Notes: generated from the sequence alone by a model not told the origin. DNA of 64,000 bases from Clostridium novyi NT (GCF_000014125.1 NC_008593.1:1364001-1428000); one strand, 5' to 3'; shown: positions 51,026-62,094, numbered from the stretch's first letter. Made by a program: numbers and translations.

Positions 51026-51063
51026 TGGGCTAATAAAGCCCTAGAAAACTAGAACTTATTAGC
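51026..51063 (-). terminator. Hairpin after ackA
   Basis: Minus strand GGCTAATAAG..CTAG..CTAG..TTATTAGCC: a large stem with an inner CTAG pairing. No clear T-tract. Confidence 0.5.
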
Positions 51064-51119
51064 CAAAACCTATTATATAAATATGCTCATAAAAAGTCAA
51101 GCATTTTCTTATAGCACTA

Positions 51120-52325
51120 CTATTTTATGTTGTTTTTTTCAACTATTTCTTTTGTATCTCTTGCAATCATTAATTCTTCATTAGTTGGGATAGCTAAAAC
51201 TTTTACTTTTGAATCTTCTGTACTAATAGTTTCTGTTTCTCCCATAACCTTATTTTTTTCTTCATCTAATTTAATTCCTAAGAATCCAAGGTCACTTATA
51301 ATTCTCTTTCTAATTGGTTCACTATTTTCTCCAACACCTGCTGTAAATATTATAGCATCTACTCCACCCATAACAGCAGTGTATGCACCAATATATTGGA
51401 TAACTTTATTTTTGAATATATTTAATGCAAGTTCTGCTCTTTCATTTCCTTCAGACGCTGCTTTTAATATATCTCTAAAGTCACTACTTATTCCTGATAT
51501 TCCAAGAACACCTGATTCTTTGTTCATTATTTTATTTACTTCATCTACTGAGTAGTTTAATTCTTTAATTAAGAATGTAACTATAGCAGGATCTATATCT
51601 CCGCATCTTGTTCCCATAGTTAATCCTGCAAGAGGAGTAAATCCCATACTAGTATCTACACATTTACCATTTTTAACTGCAGCTAAACTAGATCCATTTC
51701 CTAAATGACAAGTAATTAATTTTAAATCTTCTATGTTTTTGCCTAATACTTTAGCAGCCATTGCTGAAACATACTTATGAGAAGTTCCGTGGAATCCGTA
51801 TTTTCTAATTCCGTGTTTTTCATATAAATCATAAGGAAGTGAGTACATGTACGCATAATCTGGTAATGTTTGATGGAATGCTGTATCAAAAACAGCTACC
51901 ATAGGCGTACTTGACATTAATTCTTTACATGCATTTATTCCTATTATGTTTGGTGGGTTGTGTAATGGTGCAAGTTTAACGAAGTCTTCTAAAGCTTCCA
52001 TAACTTCTGAATCGATTAATACAGATTCTGCATATTTTTCTCCACCATGTACAACTCTATGTCCAACAGCAGATATTTCTTCCATGTTCTTTATAACACC
52101 ATATTCTTCATTAACTAATGCATTTAAAACTAATTCAATAGCCTTTTTATGATCTTTCATTTCTTCTTCGATTTTATATTTTTTTCCATTAACTTTGTGA
52201 GTTAATACTGATCCTTCGATTCCAATTCTTTCTACTAATCCTTGAGCTATAGGTTGTTCAGAAGTCATATCTATAAGTTGATATTTTAAAGATGAACTTC
52301 CGCAGTTTATTACTAAAATTTTCAT
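51120..52325 (-). CDS. ackA: Acetate kinase
   Basis: The 401-residue kinase makes ATP from acetyl phosphate. N-G-C-style N-terminus [22 protein letters not shown] and [16 protein letters not shown]. It is the last step of acetate fermentation and lies 49 bp downstream of pta. Confidence 0.98.
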   Translation of the reverse strand: MKILVINCGSSSLKYQLIDMTSEQPIAQGLVERIGIEGSVLTHKVNGKKYKIEEEMKDHKKAIELVLNALVNEEYGVIKNMEEISAVGHRVVHGGEKYAESVLIDSEVMEALEDFVKLAPLHNPPNIIGINACKELMSSTPMVAVFDTAFHQTLPDYAYMYSLPYDLYEKHGIRKYGFHGTSHKYVSAMAAKVLGKNIEDLKLITCHLGNGSSLAAVKNGKCVDTSMGFTPLAGLTMGTRCGDIDPAIVTFLIKELNYSVDEVNKIMNKESGVLGISGISSDFRDILKAASEGNERAELALNIFKNKVIQYIGAYTAVMGGVDAIIFTAGVGENSEPIRKRIISDLGFLGIKLDEEKNKVMGETETISTEDSKVKVLAIPTNEELMIARDTKEIVEKNNIK

Positions 52326-52374
52326 GTGTAGTCCTCCTAATATGTTATTTTCACCGTATGGTAATATTTATAAA

Positions 52375-53373
52375 TTAATTATTTTGAGCTTGTATTGCTG
52401 TAATTGTAACAACATTTACAATATCATCTGCACTACATCCTCTTGATAAGTCATTGATAGGTTTTGCAAAACCTTGACATATAGGGCCTGTAGCTTCTGC
52501 TTTTGCAAATCTTTGTATTAATTTATATGCTATATTTCCACTTTGTAAGTCAGGTAATACTAATACATTTGCTTTTCCTGCAACTTTACTTCCTGGTGCT
52601 TTTAAATCTGCAACACTTTGAACTAAAGCAGCATCTAATTGTAATTCACCATCTATATCAAGATCTGGTCTTTGTTCTTGTGCAATTTCAGTTGCTCTTC
52701 TTACTTTATCTACAAGTTCATGTTCAGCACTTCCCTTTGTAGAGAATGAAAGCATAGCAACCTTTGGATCCATTCCACATAAATCTCTAGCTGTTTCAGC
52801 AGTTGCAATAGCAATTGATGCTAATTCTTCTGCATTAGGATTTGGATTAACAGCAGCATCTGCAACTAATACTAATCCATTTTTTCCATATTCGCAGTTT
52901 GGAACTTCAAGCATAACAACTCCAGATACAGCTTTTATTCCTGGCTTTGTCTTTACTATTTGAAGACCCGGTCTTAATAAGTCTCCTGTTGTATGTATAG
53001 CCCCTGATACCATTCCATCTACGTGTCCTAATTTAAGCATTACTGTTGCAAAATATAGAGGGTCTTTTATAATAACTGCAGCTTTTTCTTCAGTCATACC
53101 CTTTTTCTTTCTTATTTCATATAACTCTTTAGCATATTCTGCTGTTTTTTCATATGTTTCAGGATCAACTATTTTTAATCCTTCAATATTAGAATTTAAT
53201 TCTTTAGCCTTAGCTCTAATTTTTTCTTCATTACCTATTAATACTAAATTTGCTAATGCACTATCATTTATTTTTCCTGCCGCAATAAGGTTTCTTTCTT
53301 CTTCTCCCTCTGGCAATACGATAGTTTTTAAATCCTTCTTAGCTAATTGTTTCATTTCATCCATAAATCCCAT
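52375..53373 (-). CDS. pta: Phosphate acetyltransferase
   Basis: The 332-residue short Pta converts acetyl-CoA to acetyl phosphate. Signature K-T-K-P-G-I-K-A-V-S-G, then V-A-D-A-A-V-N-P-N-P-N and A-D-L-K-A-P-G-S-K-V-A-G-K-A-N-V-L-V-L-P-D. First gene of the pta-ackA operon. Confidence 0.97.
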   Translation of the reverse strand: MGFMDEMKQLAKKDLKTIVLPEGEEERNLIAAGKINDSALANLVLIGNEEKIRAKAKELNSNIEGLKIVDPETYEKTAEYAKELYEIRKKKGMTEEKAAVIIKDPLYFATVMLKLGHVDGMVSGAIHTTGDLLRPGLQIVKTKPGIKAVSGVVMLEVPNCEYGKNGLVLVADAAVNPNPNAEELASIAIATAETARDLCGMDPKVAMLSFSTKGSAEHELVDKVRRATEIAQEQRPDLDIDGELQLDAALVQSVADLKAPGSKVAGKANVLVLPDLQSGNIAYKLIQRFAKAEATGPICQGFAKPINDLSRGCSADDIVNVVTITAIQAQNN

Positions 53374-53434
53374 ATAAACTTTCTCCTTTCAGTCTACATA
53401 TAAGTTTAATATGCTATAATATATCCTATATAAT

Positions 53435-53464
53435 AATATACACTTATTCTCATATAATTTTCAA
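53435..53464 (-). promoter_or_regulatory. Promoter of pta-ackA
   Basis: Minus strand TTGAAA, 18 bp, TATATT, about 60 bp before the pta start. A possible Rex-type palindrome lies some 50 bp upstream at 53513-53530 (ATGTGATTATTTTAACAA, 11 of 14 consensus bases). Confidence 0.5.
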
Positions 53465-53635
53465 TAAGAATATATATTTTTTATTATTATTTCAACATTT
53501 TTTACATGACAAATGTGATTATTTTAACAAAATTTACACTTATTTGTTTAAATGAATTAATATATCTTTTATAGTTTTATATGACATAAATATGTGTGTT
53601 TTATATAAATATAATAGCACAAAGGAGAAAAACAT

Positions 53636-54838
53636 ATGAACATAACCGGAATTATAACAGAGTATAACCCTCTACATAAGGGTCATATATATCATATAAA
53701 CAAAACAAAAGAATTAACAAGTTGTGATGGAATTGTATGCATAATGAGTGGAAACTTTGTTCAAAGAGGTATTCCAGCTATTATGGATAAATGGACACGA
53801 TGTGAACTTGCCTTAAATTCTGGAGTAGACTTAGTTATAGAATTACCAAGTGTATACAGTCTATCATCAGCTGAATTTTTCGCATATGGTTCAATTAGCT
53901 TATTAAATTCTATTGGGATTATAAATAATATATGTTTTGGAAGTGAAAGCGGAAATATTGATGATATAAAATCAATTGCAAAAATTTTAAATAATGAGCC
54001 CTCTGAATTTAAAAATCATTTAAAAGATTATTTAGATAAAGGTGTTTCTTATCCCGTTGCTAGAAGCAAAGCCTTAGTAGAATATTTTAATGATAACTTA
54101 GAAACTCAAGAAATTTTAAAAAGTTCTAACAACATACTAGGAATAGAGTACTGCAAAAGTCTACTTAAATTAAAAAGCACTATCATCCCTTATACTATAC
54201 AAAGAAAGGGTTCTAATTATAATGATGATAAATTAGAAAGTAAATTTTCTAGTGCAACAGCCATAAGATCCCATGTTAAAAATTCAAAAAACATAAATAT
54301 TTTAAAGGACATACTTCCTAGTAAAACTTTTAATTATCTTTATGACAAATTTAACAATAATAATTTAGTTTTTGAAGACTCCATGTTTTCATTTATAAAG
54401 TATAAATCCTTAACTTTAAAAAATAAATTAGAAAATTTACCAGATGTTAAAGAGGGCCTTCATAATAAAATATATAGTGAATTAAAAAACTCTAACTCTT
54501 TTTATGAACTTGTATCTAATATAAAAAGTAAAAGATATGCCTACACTAGAATAAGTAGAATACTATGTCAGTATTTTATTGGAATGGAGAATTTTAATTT
54601 AGAATATTTAAGAACTAAGAAATCTCCTTACGGAAGAGTACTTGGATTTAATGATACTGGTAGAAAAATATTAAAAGAAATGAAAAAGAAAAGTTCTATA
54701 CCTATTTATATGAAATTACCTAAAACACTTAATGATACGCTAAAATTAGATATACAAAGCACCTATGCATATAGCATGATAAATAAATCCGTATCTTATG
54801 ACTCAGATTTTAAAACTTCACCTATTTATTTGAAATAA
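53636..54838 (+). CDS. tmcAL: tRNA(Met) cytidine acetate ligase
   Basis: The 400-residue enzyme makes ac4C34 in elongator tRNA-Met from acetate and ATP. N-terminal nucleotidylyltransferase motif E-Y-N-P-L-H-K-G-H, I-M-S-G-N-F-V-Q-R-G, W-T-R-C-E-L-A-L. It was long known as YlbM. Divergent from pta-ackA, which produce its substrate acetate. ATG at 53636 has an AAAGGAG site. Confidence 0.93.
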   Translation: MNITGIITEYNPLHKGHIYHINKTKELTSCDGIVCIMSGNFVQRGIPAIMDKWTRCELALNSGVDLVIELPSVYSLSSAEFFAYGSISLLNSIGIINNICFGSESGNIDDIKSIAKILNNEPSEFKNHLKDYLDKGVSYPVARSKALVEYFNDNLETQEILKSSNNILGIEYCKSLLKLKSTIIPYTIQRKGSNYNDDKLESKFSSATAIRSHVKNSKNINILKDILPSKTFNYLYDKFNNNNLVFEDSMFSFIKYKSLTLKNKLENLPDVKEGLHNKIYSELKNSNSFYELVSNIKSKRYAYTRISRILCQYFIGMENFNLEYLRTKKSPYGRVLGFNDTGRKILKEMKKKSSIPIYMKLPKTLNDTLKLDIQSTYAYSMINKSVSYDSDFKTSPIYLK

Positions 54839-54908
54839 CAGTAATATTGTTACTAGATTAAAAAGTATAATTATATAGATAATAAATTAATTTAAGGAGA
54901 TATTTTAT

Positions 54909-56114
54909 ATGGTTATACTTATTTCATTGCTATTAATATTCATAGTAATAGCAATTTTTATATTTATACTGTTTAAGTCTAAAAACTTTAAGTTAAATGT
55001 AAACTTAATTATGACTTTAATTTGCACATTATTCATAGTAAATATTGTTTTGTCACCTGAAAGGTCTTTAAAATCAGCTTTATATGGTGGCAAACTCTTT
55101 ATAACATCAGTTTTTCCTTCGATTTTCCCATTTTTAATTTTAATTAACATAATGATAAGCTTTGATGGCATAAACATATATTCAAAAATTTTAGGTAATA
55201 TTATATGTCGTCCTTTAAGATTACCTAAAAATTGTTCTGTCGTCTTAATTGTAAGTATGCTCTGTGGTTATCCACTAGGAGCTAAATACGCTTATGATTT
55301 GTATAAAAAAAATGCTATAGATATACATACTTGTCATCGTCTTATTAATATAGCATCAAATCCTAGTCCAATTTTTATTCTTGGAGTAGTAGGTGCATCA
55401 ATGCTTAAAAATTCTTCACTTGGAGTTCTTCTTCTTCTTTCTACCTATTTATCTTGCGTAATTATGGCATTAATTTTACCTAGAAAGAAAAATATGTATT
55501 TTAAAGAAAAAGTGGACAAAATAAATACCCCAAAAGAAAATAAAACTTTAGGTGAAATACTAAAGTCCAGTACTGATAATGCTTTTAAAACAGCTTTCTC
55601 TATTGGTGGCTTTATAGTATTATTTTCAGTTTTGACTTCAATAATAAAAAACAATATCCTATCAGATATTGTTTTAAAAAATCTATCCCTAATTTTTAAT
55701 ATAGAAAAATCCGCTTTAGAAGGTTTCTTCTTCGGACTATTAGAAATGACTAATGGTTGCAGTTTAATAGCACCTATTAATATGAATATTATGTATAAAT
55801 TAGTGATAATAAGCTTTCTTTTAGCTTTTAGTGGTTTGTCCATTATCTCACAAACTTATTCTATTATTCATAACTCTAAGCTATCATTAAATAAATATAT
55901 TAAACTAAAATTTGTTCAAGGAATTATTTGTAGTATAATAACTGTTATTTTATATAAAATAAATATTTTTAATATTGCGAAAGAAACATTTTCACAACAA
56001 GTATTATTTTATAATAAAAACTCATTCATTATATTATTGCTTTTTGAAATGATCCTACTTATAACTCCTATAATAATATACAAATTAAAAAAACTATTTT
56101 CCTGTGTCTCTTAA
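54909..56114 (+). CDS. ylbJ: Sporulation integral membrane protein YlbJ
   Basis: The 401-residue protein has eight or more hydrophobic segments from the N-terminus on and the nucleoside-transporter gate-like stretch around M-L-C-G-Y-P-L-G-A-K-Y-A. YlbJ is expressed late in sporulation and affects spore cortex/coat. Its end overlaps the convergent gene by 21 bp. Confidence 0.9.
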   Translation: MVILISLLLIFIVIAIFIFILFKSKNFKLNVNLIMTLICTLFIVNIVLSPERSLKSALYGGKLFITSVFPSIFPFLILINIMISFDGINIYSKILGNIICRPLRLPKNCSVVLIVSMLCGYPLGAKYAYDLYKKNAIDIHTCHRLINIASNPSPIFILGVVGASMLKNSSLGVLLLLSTYLSCVIMALILPRKKNMYFKEKVDKINTPKENKTLGEILKSSTDNAFKTAFSIGGFIVLFSVLTSIIKNNILSDIVLKNLSLIFNIEKSALEGFFFGLLEMTNGCSLIAPINMNIMYKLVIISFLLAFSGLSIISQTYSIIHNSKLSLNKYIKLKFVQGIICSIITVILYKINIFNIAKETFSQQVLFYNKNSFIILLLFEMILLITPIIIYKLKKLFSCVS

Positions 56115-56621
56115 TTCCTTAATATTTTCTCTTATTATTTTAGTAGTATTTGATGTATTACATTGAAGATTTTTAACATATTCTTCTGTTTGTTGTTTAA
56201 TACTATAAATAAGTTGTTCGCTTTTTATGCTTATTTCTTTTTCTAATTGACATAAAATTTCATCAGCATATTCTCTTGAACCCATTTTAATTGTTTTAGC
56301 ATCTCTTTTGGCTGAGGCTATTATAGTTTCAGCCTTTACCTTAGCTTCTTTAGTTAAACTATGACGCTCTATTTCTTTTTTTAGTATTTCATAACTTTCT
56401 CTTTTGATATTATCAGCTTCTATATGTGCATTACCTAGAATTCTTTCTTTTTCTTCACATATCCATTGAGCTTTTTTTAATTCATCAGGAAGATATTCTA
56501 TTATTTGTTCAATTATATCTAATATTTCTTTTTTCTGAACTACAATTTTCCCAACAACTGGAAGATTATGTGATGTTTCTATTATCTCTTGAAGATACTC
56601 TAATAATTTCATAATCTCCAT
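56094..56621 (-). CDS. DivIVA/ATPase-like coiled-coil protein
   Basis: The 175-residue protein is one long charged coiled coil (E-K-E-R-I-L-G-N-A-H-I-E-A-D-N-I-K-R-E) with many A-K-V-K-A-E-T-I-I-A-S-A-K-type heptads, like the clostridial proteins annotated as 'ATPase' or F-type subunit b-like next to coaD. Function unknown, possibly cell division or envelope. Start ATG at 56621 with AAGGTGAT. Confidence 0.7.
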   Translation of the reverse strand: MEIMKLLEYLQEIIETSHNLPVVGKIVVQKKEILDIIEQIIEYLPDELKKAQWICEEKERILGNAHIEADNIKRESYEILKKEIERHSLTKEAKVKAETIIASAKRDAKTIKMGSREYADEILCQLEKEISIKSEQLIYSIKQQTEEYVKNLQCNTSNTTKIIRENIKELRDTGK

Positions 56622-56629
56622 TCATATCA

Positions 56630-57115
56630 TCACCTTACTTTACCAATTTTGTTTATAATATCTTTTATAATTTTATTTGGAACCAAACCCTCTATACATC
56701 CTCCAAACATAACTACTTGTTTTATTGAAGAAGAACTTAAATATGAATACTTAGCATTTGTCATCATAAATACCGTTTCTATAGATGAATCTAACTTTTT
56801 ATTCATGTGTGCCATCTGCAGTTCATATTCAAAGTCTGAAACAACTCTTAATCCCTTTATTATTACTTTAGCATCTTTCTCTTTCATATAGTCAACAAGA
56901 AGTCCTTCAAAGCTTTCAGCCTTTACATTATCTATATCCTCTGTAACCTTTTCTATTAGTTTAACTCTTTCTTCTATAGAAAAGAGCCCCTTTTTATCTG
57001 GGTTTACTAGAACTGAAACAATTACTTCATCAAACACTTTAGAAGCTCTTTTTATTATATCTAAATGTCCCTCAGTAATTGGATCAAAGCTTCCAGGATA
57101 TATTGCTACTCTCAT
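56630..57115 (-). CDS. coaD: Phosphopantetheine adenylyltransferase
   Basis: The 161-residue enzyme makes dephospho-Co[18 protein letters not shown] nucleotide motif, and [13 protein letters not shown] at 57115 has AGGAGG; the longer frame up to 57160 overlaps rsmD. Confidence 0.96.
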   Translation of the reverse strand: MRVAIYPGSFDPITEGHLDIIKRASKVFDEVIVSVLVNPDKKGLFSIEERVKLIEKVTEDIDNVKAESFEGLLVDYMKEKDAKVIIKGLRVVSDFEYELQMAHMNKKLDSSIETVFMMTNAKYSYLSSSSIKQVVMFGGCIEGLVPNKIIKDIINKIGKVR

Positions 57116-57116
57116 T

Positions 57117-57674
57117 TTAGTCCTCCTTATATGCATAGAAACAAACTGTTGTGTTTCCATATTTTCTATGATTAATCAATACTATGTCATCATTTCCTTC
57201 AAATATTTCTTCACTTGAATCAATTTTAGTCACAATTAATCCATCTTCCTCTAATAATCTTTCTTTACCTACTATATCTATAGCTGGTGGAATCATTTCC
57301 TTTGCATAAGGTGGATCAATAAAAATTAAGTCAAAAATTTTTTTCTTTTTTGCAAAATTCTTTAAAGCATTATATGAATCCATGTTTAAACACACACATT
57401 CATTTTCAAATCTTAAACTCTTTACATTTTGTTGTAATCTTTTAAAAGTAACTGGATATCTGTCAACTAAATAACATTCTTTAGCTCCTCTACTTACAGA
57501 TTCCAATCCAAGACTACCTGTTCCCGCAAAAACATCTATAACTACCGCATCTACAACTCTATTTTGAATTATGTTGAATATATTTTCCTTAACTCTATCT
57601 AAAGTAGGTCTTGTAACCATATCTTCAGGCGGCAAAATCTTTTTTCCTTTTGCTCTTCCTGCAATAATTCTCAT
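57117..57674 (-). CDS. rsmD: 16S rRNA (guanine966-N2)-methyltransferase
   Basis: The 185-residue enzyme: [23 protein letters not shown] (SAM), and F-I-D-P-P-Y-A-K-E (NPPY-like). Coupled to coaD with 1 bp between. Confidence 0.95.
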   Translation of the reverse strand: MRIIAGRAKGKKILPPEDMVTRPTLDRVKENIFNIIQNRVVDAVVIDVFAGTGSLGLESVSRGAKECYLVDRYPVTFKRLQQNVKSLRFENECVCLNMDSYNALKNFAKKKKIFDLIFIDPPYAKEMIPPAIDIVGKERLLEEDGLIVTKIDSSEEIFEGNDDIVLINHRKYGNTTVCFYAYKED

Positions 57675-57775
57675 AGTCTTCCTCCTTTTTAACTGTCCAA
57701 AAATGCATTATCTTATCTCATATTTTAACATACATATACTAATTATACAAAACCATTTTTAATATACTGTATTTA

Positions 57776-59797
57776 TTAATTGAAACAAATGTATTTTGAA
57801 GTTCTATCAATTTCTTTTATTATATCCTTTTTCAGTCTAATATCTTCTTTATTATTGCTATTAATTAAACTTCTAGCTTCTTTATTTGCACTTTTAAGTA
57901 TTTTATAATCATCTACAATATTTGATATTATAAATCCATCTTCTCCGTGTTGATTAAAACCAAATATCTCTCCACTACCCCTTAATTTTAAATCTTCCTC
58001 TGCAATGAAAAATCCATCATTACTTTTAGTTATAACATTCATTCTCTTTTTAGTTATTTCACTGTTTGAATTAGTTATTAGTATACAATAAGATTTTTTA
58101 TCTCCTCTTCCAACTCTTCCTCTTAATTGATGTAATTGCGAAAGTCCAAACCTTTCTGCATTTTCAATTATCATTAAAGTTGCATTAGGTACATTAACTC
58201 CAACTTCTATAACTGTAGTAGAAATAAGAACTTTTATATGGCCATTTTTAAATTTATTCATTATATGATCTTTTTCTTTAGAAGGCATTTTGCCATGTAA
58301 AATTTCAATTTCTGTATCCTTAAAATAATTTTCTTTTAACTCTAAATACAATTTTTCTACTGACTTTATATTTAAATCTTCATTTTCTTCAACTAATGGA
58401 CACACTATATACACCTGTGCTCCACTGTGAATTTCCTTTAAGGCAAAATTATAAACTCTCTTCCTAAATTTATCATTAACAGCATAAGTATCTATTTTCT
58501 TTCTACCAGGTGGAAGTTCATCTATTGAAGATACATCTAAATCCCCATATATTGATAGGGCAAGTGTTCTTGGAATTGGCGTTGCAGTCATAACAAGTAT
58601 ATCTATATTATTATTCTTGTTATAGAGTTTGCTTCTTTGCTTAACTCCAAATCTATGCTGTTCATCTGTAACTACAATGCCCAATTTACTAAACTCCACA
58701 TCATCTTCTAATAATGCATGGGTTCCTATAATTAAATCTATACTTCCATTTTTCAATCTATTTTTAACTTCATCCTTATGTTTTGTGCTTCCAGTTAAAA
58801 GTTCTATAGATATATTAAAATCTTTAAATAGCTCTATGGCCTGAGTGTAATGTTGATTTGCTAAAATTTCTGTAGGTGCCATTAAACATCCTTGATATCC
58901 ATTCTTTATTACATTAAAAATAGAAATTAAAGCAACTATAGTCTTTCCACTTCCCACATCACCTTGAACCAATCTGTTCATTGGTACATCTCTTTTTTCA
59001 TCAATTAATATTTCTCTTATAACTTTATTTTGAGAATTAGTAAGAGTAACTGGTATACTATCCTTTAATATTTTTAATTCATCAGATATTTTAAAAGCTA
59101 CTCCCTCTGATTTTTTATATTGTTTTAACATTAGAAGCTTTAAAGAATATGTAAAAAGCTCTTGAAACTTTAATCTATTTTGAGCCTCTTCTAAACTCTT
59201 AAATCCCGTAGGCTTATGTATGTTTCTAATAGCTTCATCTAAAGATATTAAATTGTACTTATTTAATATCTGTGATGGCAAATTTTCTACTATCTCTATA
59301 TTATCTAATACATGTTTAATAGTTTTTTCAAAAAATTTATTAGTTAAACTTCCCTTTAAAGAATACTTAGGTATTACATTCAAAAAACTTTCAGGATCTT
59401 CTACTATAGTAGGATTTGTAAAAGTAATATTATTTCTTTCTAACTGTACCTTTCCAAAAATAAAATACTCTTTATTAACCATAAACTTATTTTTAATGTA
59501 CTTTTGATTAAACCACTTTCCCTTAAAGGTAACATTATCCTTAATAAATTCTACAGTTGATATTACCATATTTCTTTTTACATAAGCATCCTTTTTTATG
59601 CTCTTAACTTTAGCTTTTATAAGAACCTTATCTTCATTAGTTATTTTGCTTATATCATCACAATAATAAGTCTTTTCATAATCCCTTGGAAAATACAACA
59701 AAAGATCCAATATGTTATATATATTGCACTGATTTAATAGCTCCTTAGTTTTAGGTCCAATCCCCTTCAAAGAAACTATATCATCATAAACATTCAC
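57776..59797 (-). CDS. recG: ATP-dependent DNA helicase RecG
   Basis: The 673-residue fork-regression helicase: wedge/OB domain, Walker A G-D-V-G-S-G-K-T, D-E-Q-H-R-F-G-V, T-A-T-P-I-P-R-T, Q-L-R-G-R-V-G-R-G. Repairs stalled replication forks. Confidence 0.97.
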   Translation of the reverse strand: MNVYDDIVSLKGIGPKTKELLNQCNIYNILDLLLYFPRDYEKTYYCDDISKITNEDKVLIKAKVKSIKKDAYVKRNMVISTVEFIKDNVTFKGKWFNQKYIKNKFMVNKEYFIFGKVQLERNNITFTNPTIVEDPESFLNVIPKYSLKGSLTNKFFEKTIKHVLDNIEIVENLPSQILNKYNLISLDEAIRNIHKPTGFKSLEEAQNRLKFQELFTYSLKLLMLKQYKKSEGVAFKISDELKILKDSIPVTLTNSQNKVIREILIDEKRDVPMNRLVQGDVGSGKTIVALISIFNVIKNGYQGCLMAPTEILANQHYTQAIELFKDFNISIELLTGSTKHKDEVKNRLKNGSIDLIIGTHALLEDDVEFSKLGIVVTDEQHRFGVKQRSKLYNKNNNIDILVMTATPIPRTLALSIYGDLDVSSIDELPPGRKKIDTYAVNDKFRKRVYNFALKEIHSGAQVYIVCPLVEENEDLNIKSVEKLYLELKENYFKDTEIEILHGKMPSKEKDHIMNKFKNGHIKVLISTTVIEVGVNVPNATLMIIENAERFGLSQLHQLRGRVGRGDKKSYCILITNSNSEITKKRMNVITKSNDGFFIAEEDLKLRGSGEIFGFNQHGEDGFIISNIVDDYKILKSANKEARSLINSNNKEDIRLKKDIIKEIDRTSKYICFN

Positions 59798-59829
59798 TTC
59801 AATCCCTCCTTGTAAACTTCTGGGTAAAA

Positions 59830-59853
59830 AAAAAGCCTAAATGGCTTTTTTTA
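59830..59853. terminator. Terminator between fakA and recG
   Basis: A hairpin AAAAAGCC...GGCTTTTT with A- and T-tracts on both sides, and a second short hairpin AACTTTTAAAAGTT near 59885. Confidence 0.75.
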
Positions 59854-59925
59854 AGACTAAATGGCTTTTTAATACTAAATAACTTTTAAAAGTTATCTAG
59901 CTTTTAATTTAAATGTTTTTCAATT

Positions 59926-61590
59926 TTATTCAACTGATACAATGAAATAATATAATGGTTGTTCTCCACTATAAAATTGAACATCTATATCATCATATTT
60001 TTCTTCTATTTTTTCTGCAAATTCTTGTACTTTTTCTTCTTCGCAGTCTTTTCCATAAAATACTGTTATAAGCTCACTATCTTCATCTACCATGTTTGAT
60101 ATTAAAGTTTCACAAACATCGTAAACATCTTCTCCAACTTCATTTATTTTATTTTCAACTAATCCTAGTATGTTTCCCTCTTTTATAGGTTTACCATCAA
60201 TTTCTGTATCTCTAACAGCATAAGTTACAGAAGCTGTGCTTACATTTTCTATTGCCTCATTCATAACTTCAGTATTATGCTCAGCACTCTCACTACTATC
60301 AAATACAGTAACAGCTGTTATTCCTTGAGGAATTGTTTTTGTTTTTATAACTATAACATTTTTATCTGATAATTCTGCTGCTTGTTCAGCTGCCATAATT
60401 ATATTTTTGTTATTAGGTAGTATAAATATATTTTTTGCATTTATCTTATTTATTCTCTCTATTATATCTTGTGTACTAGGATTCATAGTTTGACCGCCTT
60501 CTATTACTGAATCCACTCCAAGATCTTCAAATATACGTTTTAATCCATTTCCCATAGTAACAGATACAAAACCATATTCTTTCATATCTTCTACAGTTTC
60601 TTTTGAAGATTCTTCTTCCTCTTCTGTAGTTGCATATTCAAGCTCTAAAATCTGTCTATGTTCTTCTCTCATATTATCTATTTTTATTTTAGATAATTCT
60701 CCTAGCTTTAAAGCATTTGATAAAACCCAACCTGGATCATTTGTATGGATATGAACTTTTATAATATCTTCAACACCCACAACTATCATAGAATCTCCAA
60801 CTGGAGTTAATGTTTTCTTTAAATCTTCAGCTTTAGTAGAAGCATCATTTGTATTTACAAAAAATTCCGTACAGTATCCATATTTTATATCTTCAGGATT
60901 AATTGTAGATTGAGCTGATTTAGTAGCAGAAGATTTTTTAGCACTACTAGCTACATCTTCTTGTACATTTGCTTCAATATTATCTTTTAGGGCATTATAC
61001 ATACCTTTTAATATTATAAATAATCCCATACCACCAGCATCGACTACTTTTGCTTCTTTTAAAGCTGGTAACATATCTGGTGTTTTATTAAGTACATCTT
61101 CAGTATGCTTGCATACTACATTAAGAAGTTTTACTATGTCACTTTCATTTGCACCAGTTGCGCTTTCTCCTGCCGCTCTTATTATTGTAAGAATTGTTCC
61201 TTCTGTAGGACGCATTACTGCCTTATATGCAGCTTTAGCTCCTTCTTCAAGACTTTTTGCAAAACCTACTGCATCTACTTCATCTTTTCCTTCTAATCCC
61301 TTTGCTATTCCTCTAAATATTTGTGATAATATAACACCTGAGTTACCTCTTGCACCCATAAGTGCTCCTCTTGACACTTGCTTTGCTACCTCAGAAATAG
61401 ATTTAGTTTTTAAATTTTCTACTTCTGATACAGCACTTTTAAATGTCATTGACATATTAGTTCCTGTATCACCATCTGGAACAGGAAATACATTTAAAGA
61501 GTTTACAAATTCTTTCTTTTCCTGAAGGTTATTTGATGCATTAATTACCATATTACGTAGATTAAGCCCATCTATTTTAAAACGTTCCAA
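59926..61590 (-). CDS. fakA: Fatty acid kinase A (DhaL/DAK2 domain)
   Basis: The 554-residue kinase: DhaL domain with N-V-F-P-V-P-D-G-D-T-G-T-N-M and G-A-L-M-G-A-R-G-N-S-G-V-I-L-S-Q in the first 200 residues, and a DegV-like C-terminal half (residues 320-554). It phosphorylates exogenous fatty acids for phospholipid synthesis with a FakB partner. It was called YloV. Confidence 0.92.
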   Translation of the reverse strand: MERFKIDGLNLRNMVINASNNLQEKKEFVNSLNVFPVPDGDTGTNMSMTFKSAVSEVENLKTKSISEVAKQVSRGALMGARGNSGVILSQIFRGIAKGLEGKDEVDAVGFAKSLEEGAKAAYKAVMRPTEGTILTIIRAAGESATGANESDIVKLLNVVCKHTEDVLNKTPDMLPALKEAKVVDAGGMGLFIILKGMYNALKDNIEANVQEDVASSAKKSSATKSAQSTINPEDIKYGYCTEFFVNTNDASTKAEDLKKTLTPVGDSMIVVGVEDIIKVHIHTNDPGWVLSNALKLGELSKIKIDNMREEHRQILELEYATTEEEEESSKETVEDMKEYGFVSVTMGNGLKRIFEDLGVDSVIEGGQTMNPSTQDIIERINKINAKNIFILPNNKNIIMAAEQAAELSDKNVIVIKTKTIPQGITAVTVFDSSESAEHNTEVMNEAIENVSTASVTYAVRDTEIDGKPIKEGNILGLVENKINEVGEDVYDVCETLISNMVDEDSELITVFYGKDCEEEKVQEFAEKIEEKYDDIDVQFYSGEQPLYYFIVSVE

Positions 61591-61603
61591 CTCACGTACC
61601 TCC

Positions 61604-61951
61604 TTAAATTCTTATACCCTGAACATTTACAGTTATACTTGATACTTTCAAGCCTGTATAGTTTTCCACATTATATTTTATTTTTTGTACTACATTATTA
61701 GCTATAACAGAAATTTTAGTTCCGTATTGAACTATTATATATAATTCAATAGTTAGTTTATTATCTTTGCTTTGAATTTTAACACCTTTACTTAAACTTT
61801 CGCCTCTTATAAGTTCCCATAAACCATCTTTACCACTTTTAGAAGCCATACCTACCACACCATAACACTCCATAGTTGAAACCCCAACTATGTTGGCTAA
61901 AGCCTCCTCAGAGTAATTTATATTACCATTTTCATTGGCAAGCACTAACAT
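61604..61951 (-). CDS. yloU: Asp23/Gls24 family envelope stress protein (YloU)
   Basis: The 115-residue protein with G-N-I-N-Y-S-E-E-A-L-A-N-I-V-G and the YloU-like C-terminus. Encoded before fakA by 13 bp. Confidence 0.9.
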   Translation of the reverse strand: MLVLANENGNINYSEEALANIVGVSTMECYGVVGMASKSGKDGLWELIRGESLSKGVKIQSKDNKLTIELYIIVQYGTKISVIANNVVQKIKYNVENYTGLKVSSITVNVQGIRI

Positions 61952-62064
61952 ATTTATTCCTCCTTAATAGCTATACATAATATTTATTTTATAATATATA
62001 AATGATATAATCAAGAAAATAAATGATATTAATACTATTTCTTACTTATATCTTCATATTTTAC

Positions 62065-62094
62065 TTGCAATGATTATGTTTTTTATGCTACAAT
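62065..62094 (+). promoter_or_regulatory. Promoter of rpmB
   Basis: TTGCAA, 18 bp, TACAAT, then 55 bp to the start codon with GGGAGGTG. Confidence 0.6.

Noticed and set aside
54905..55177. Minus-strand frame opposite the start of ylbJ
   Set aside because: Entirely antisense to a conserved gene and of low-complexity composition.
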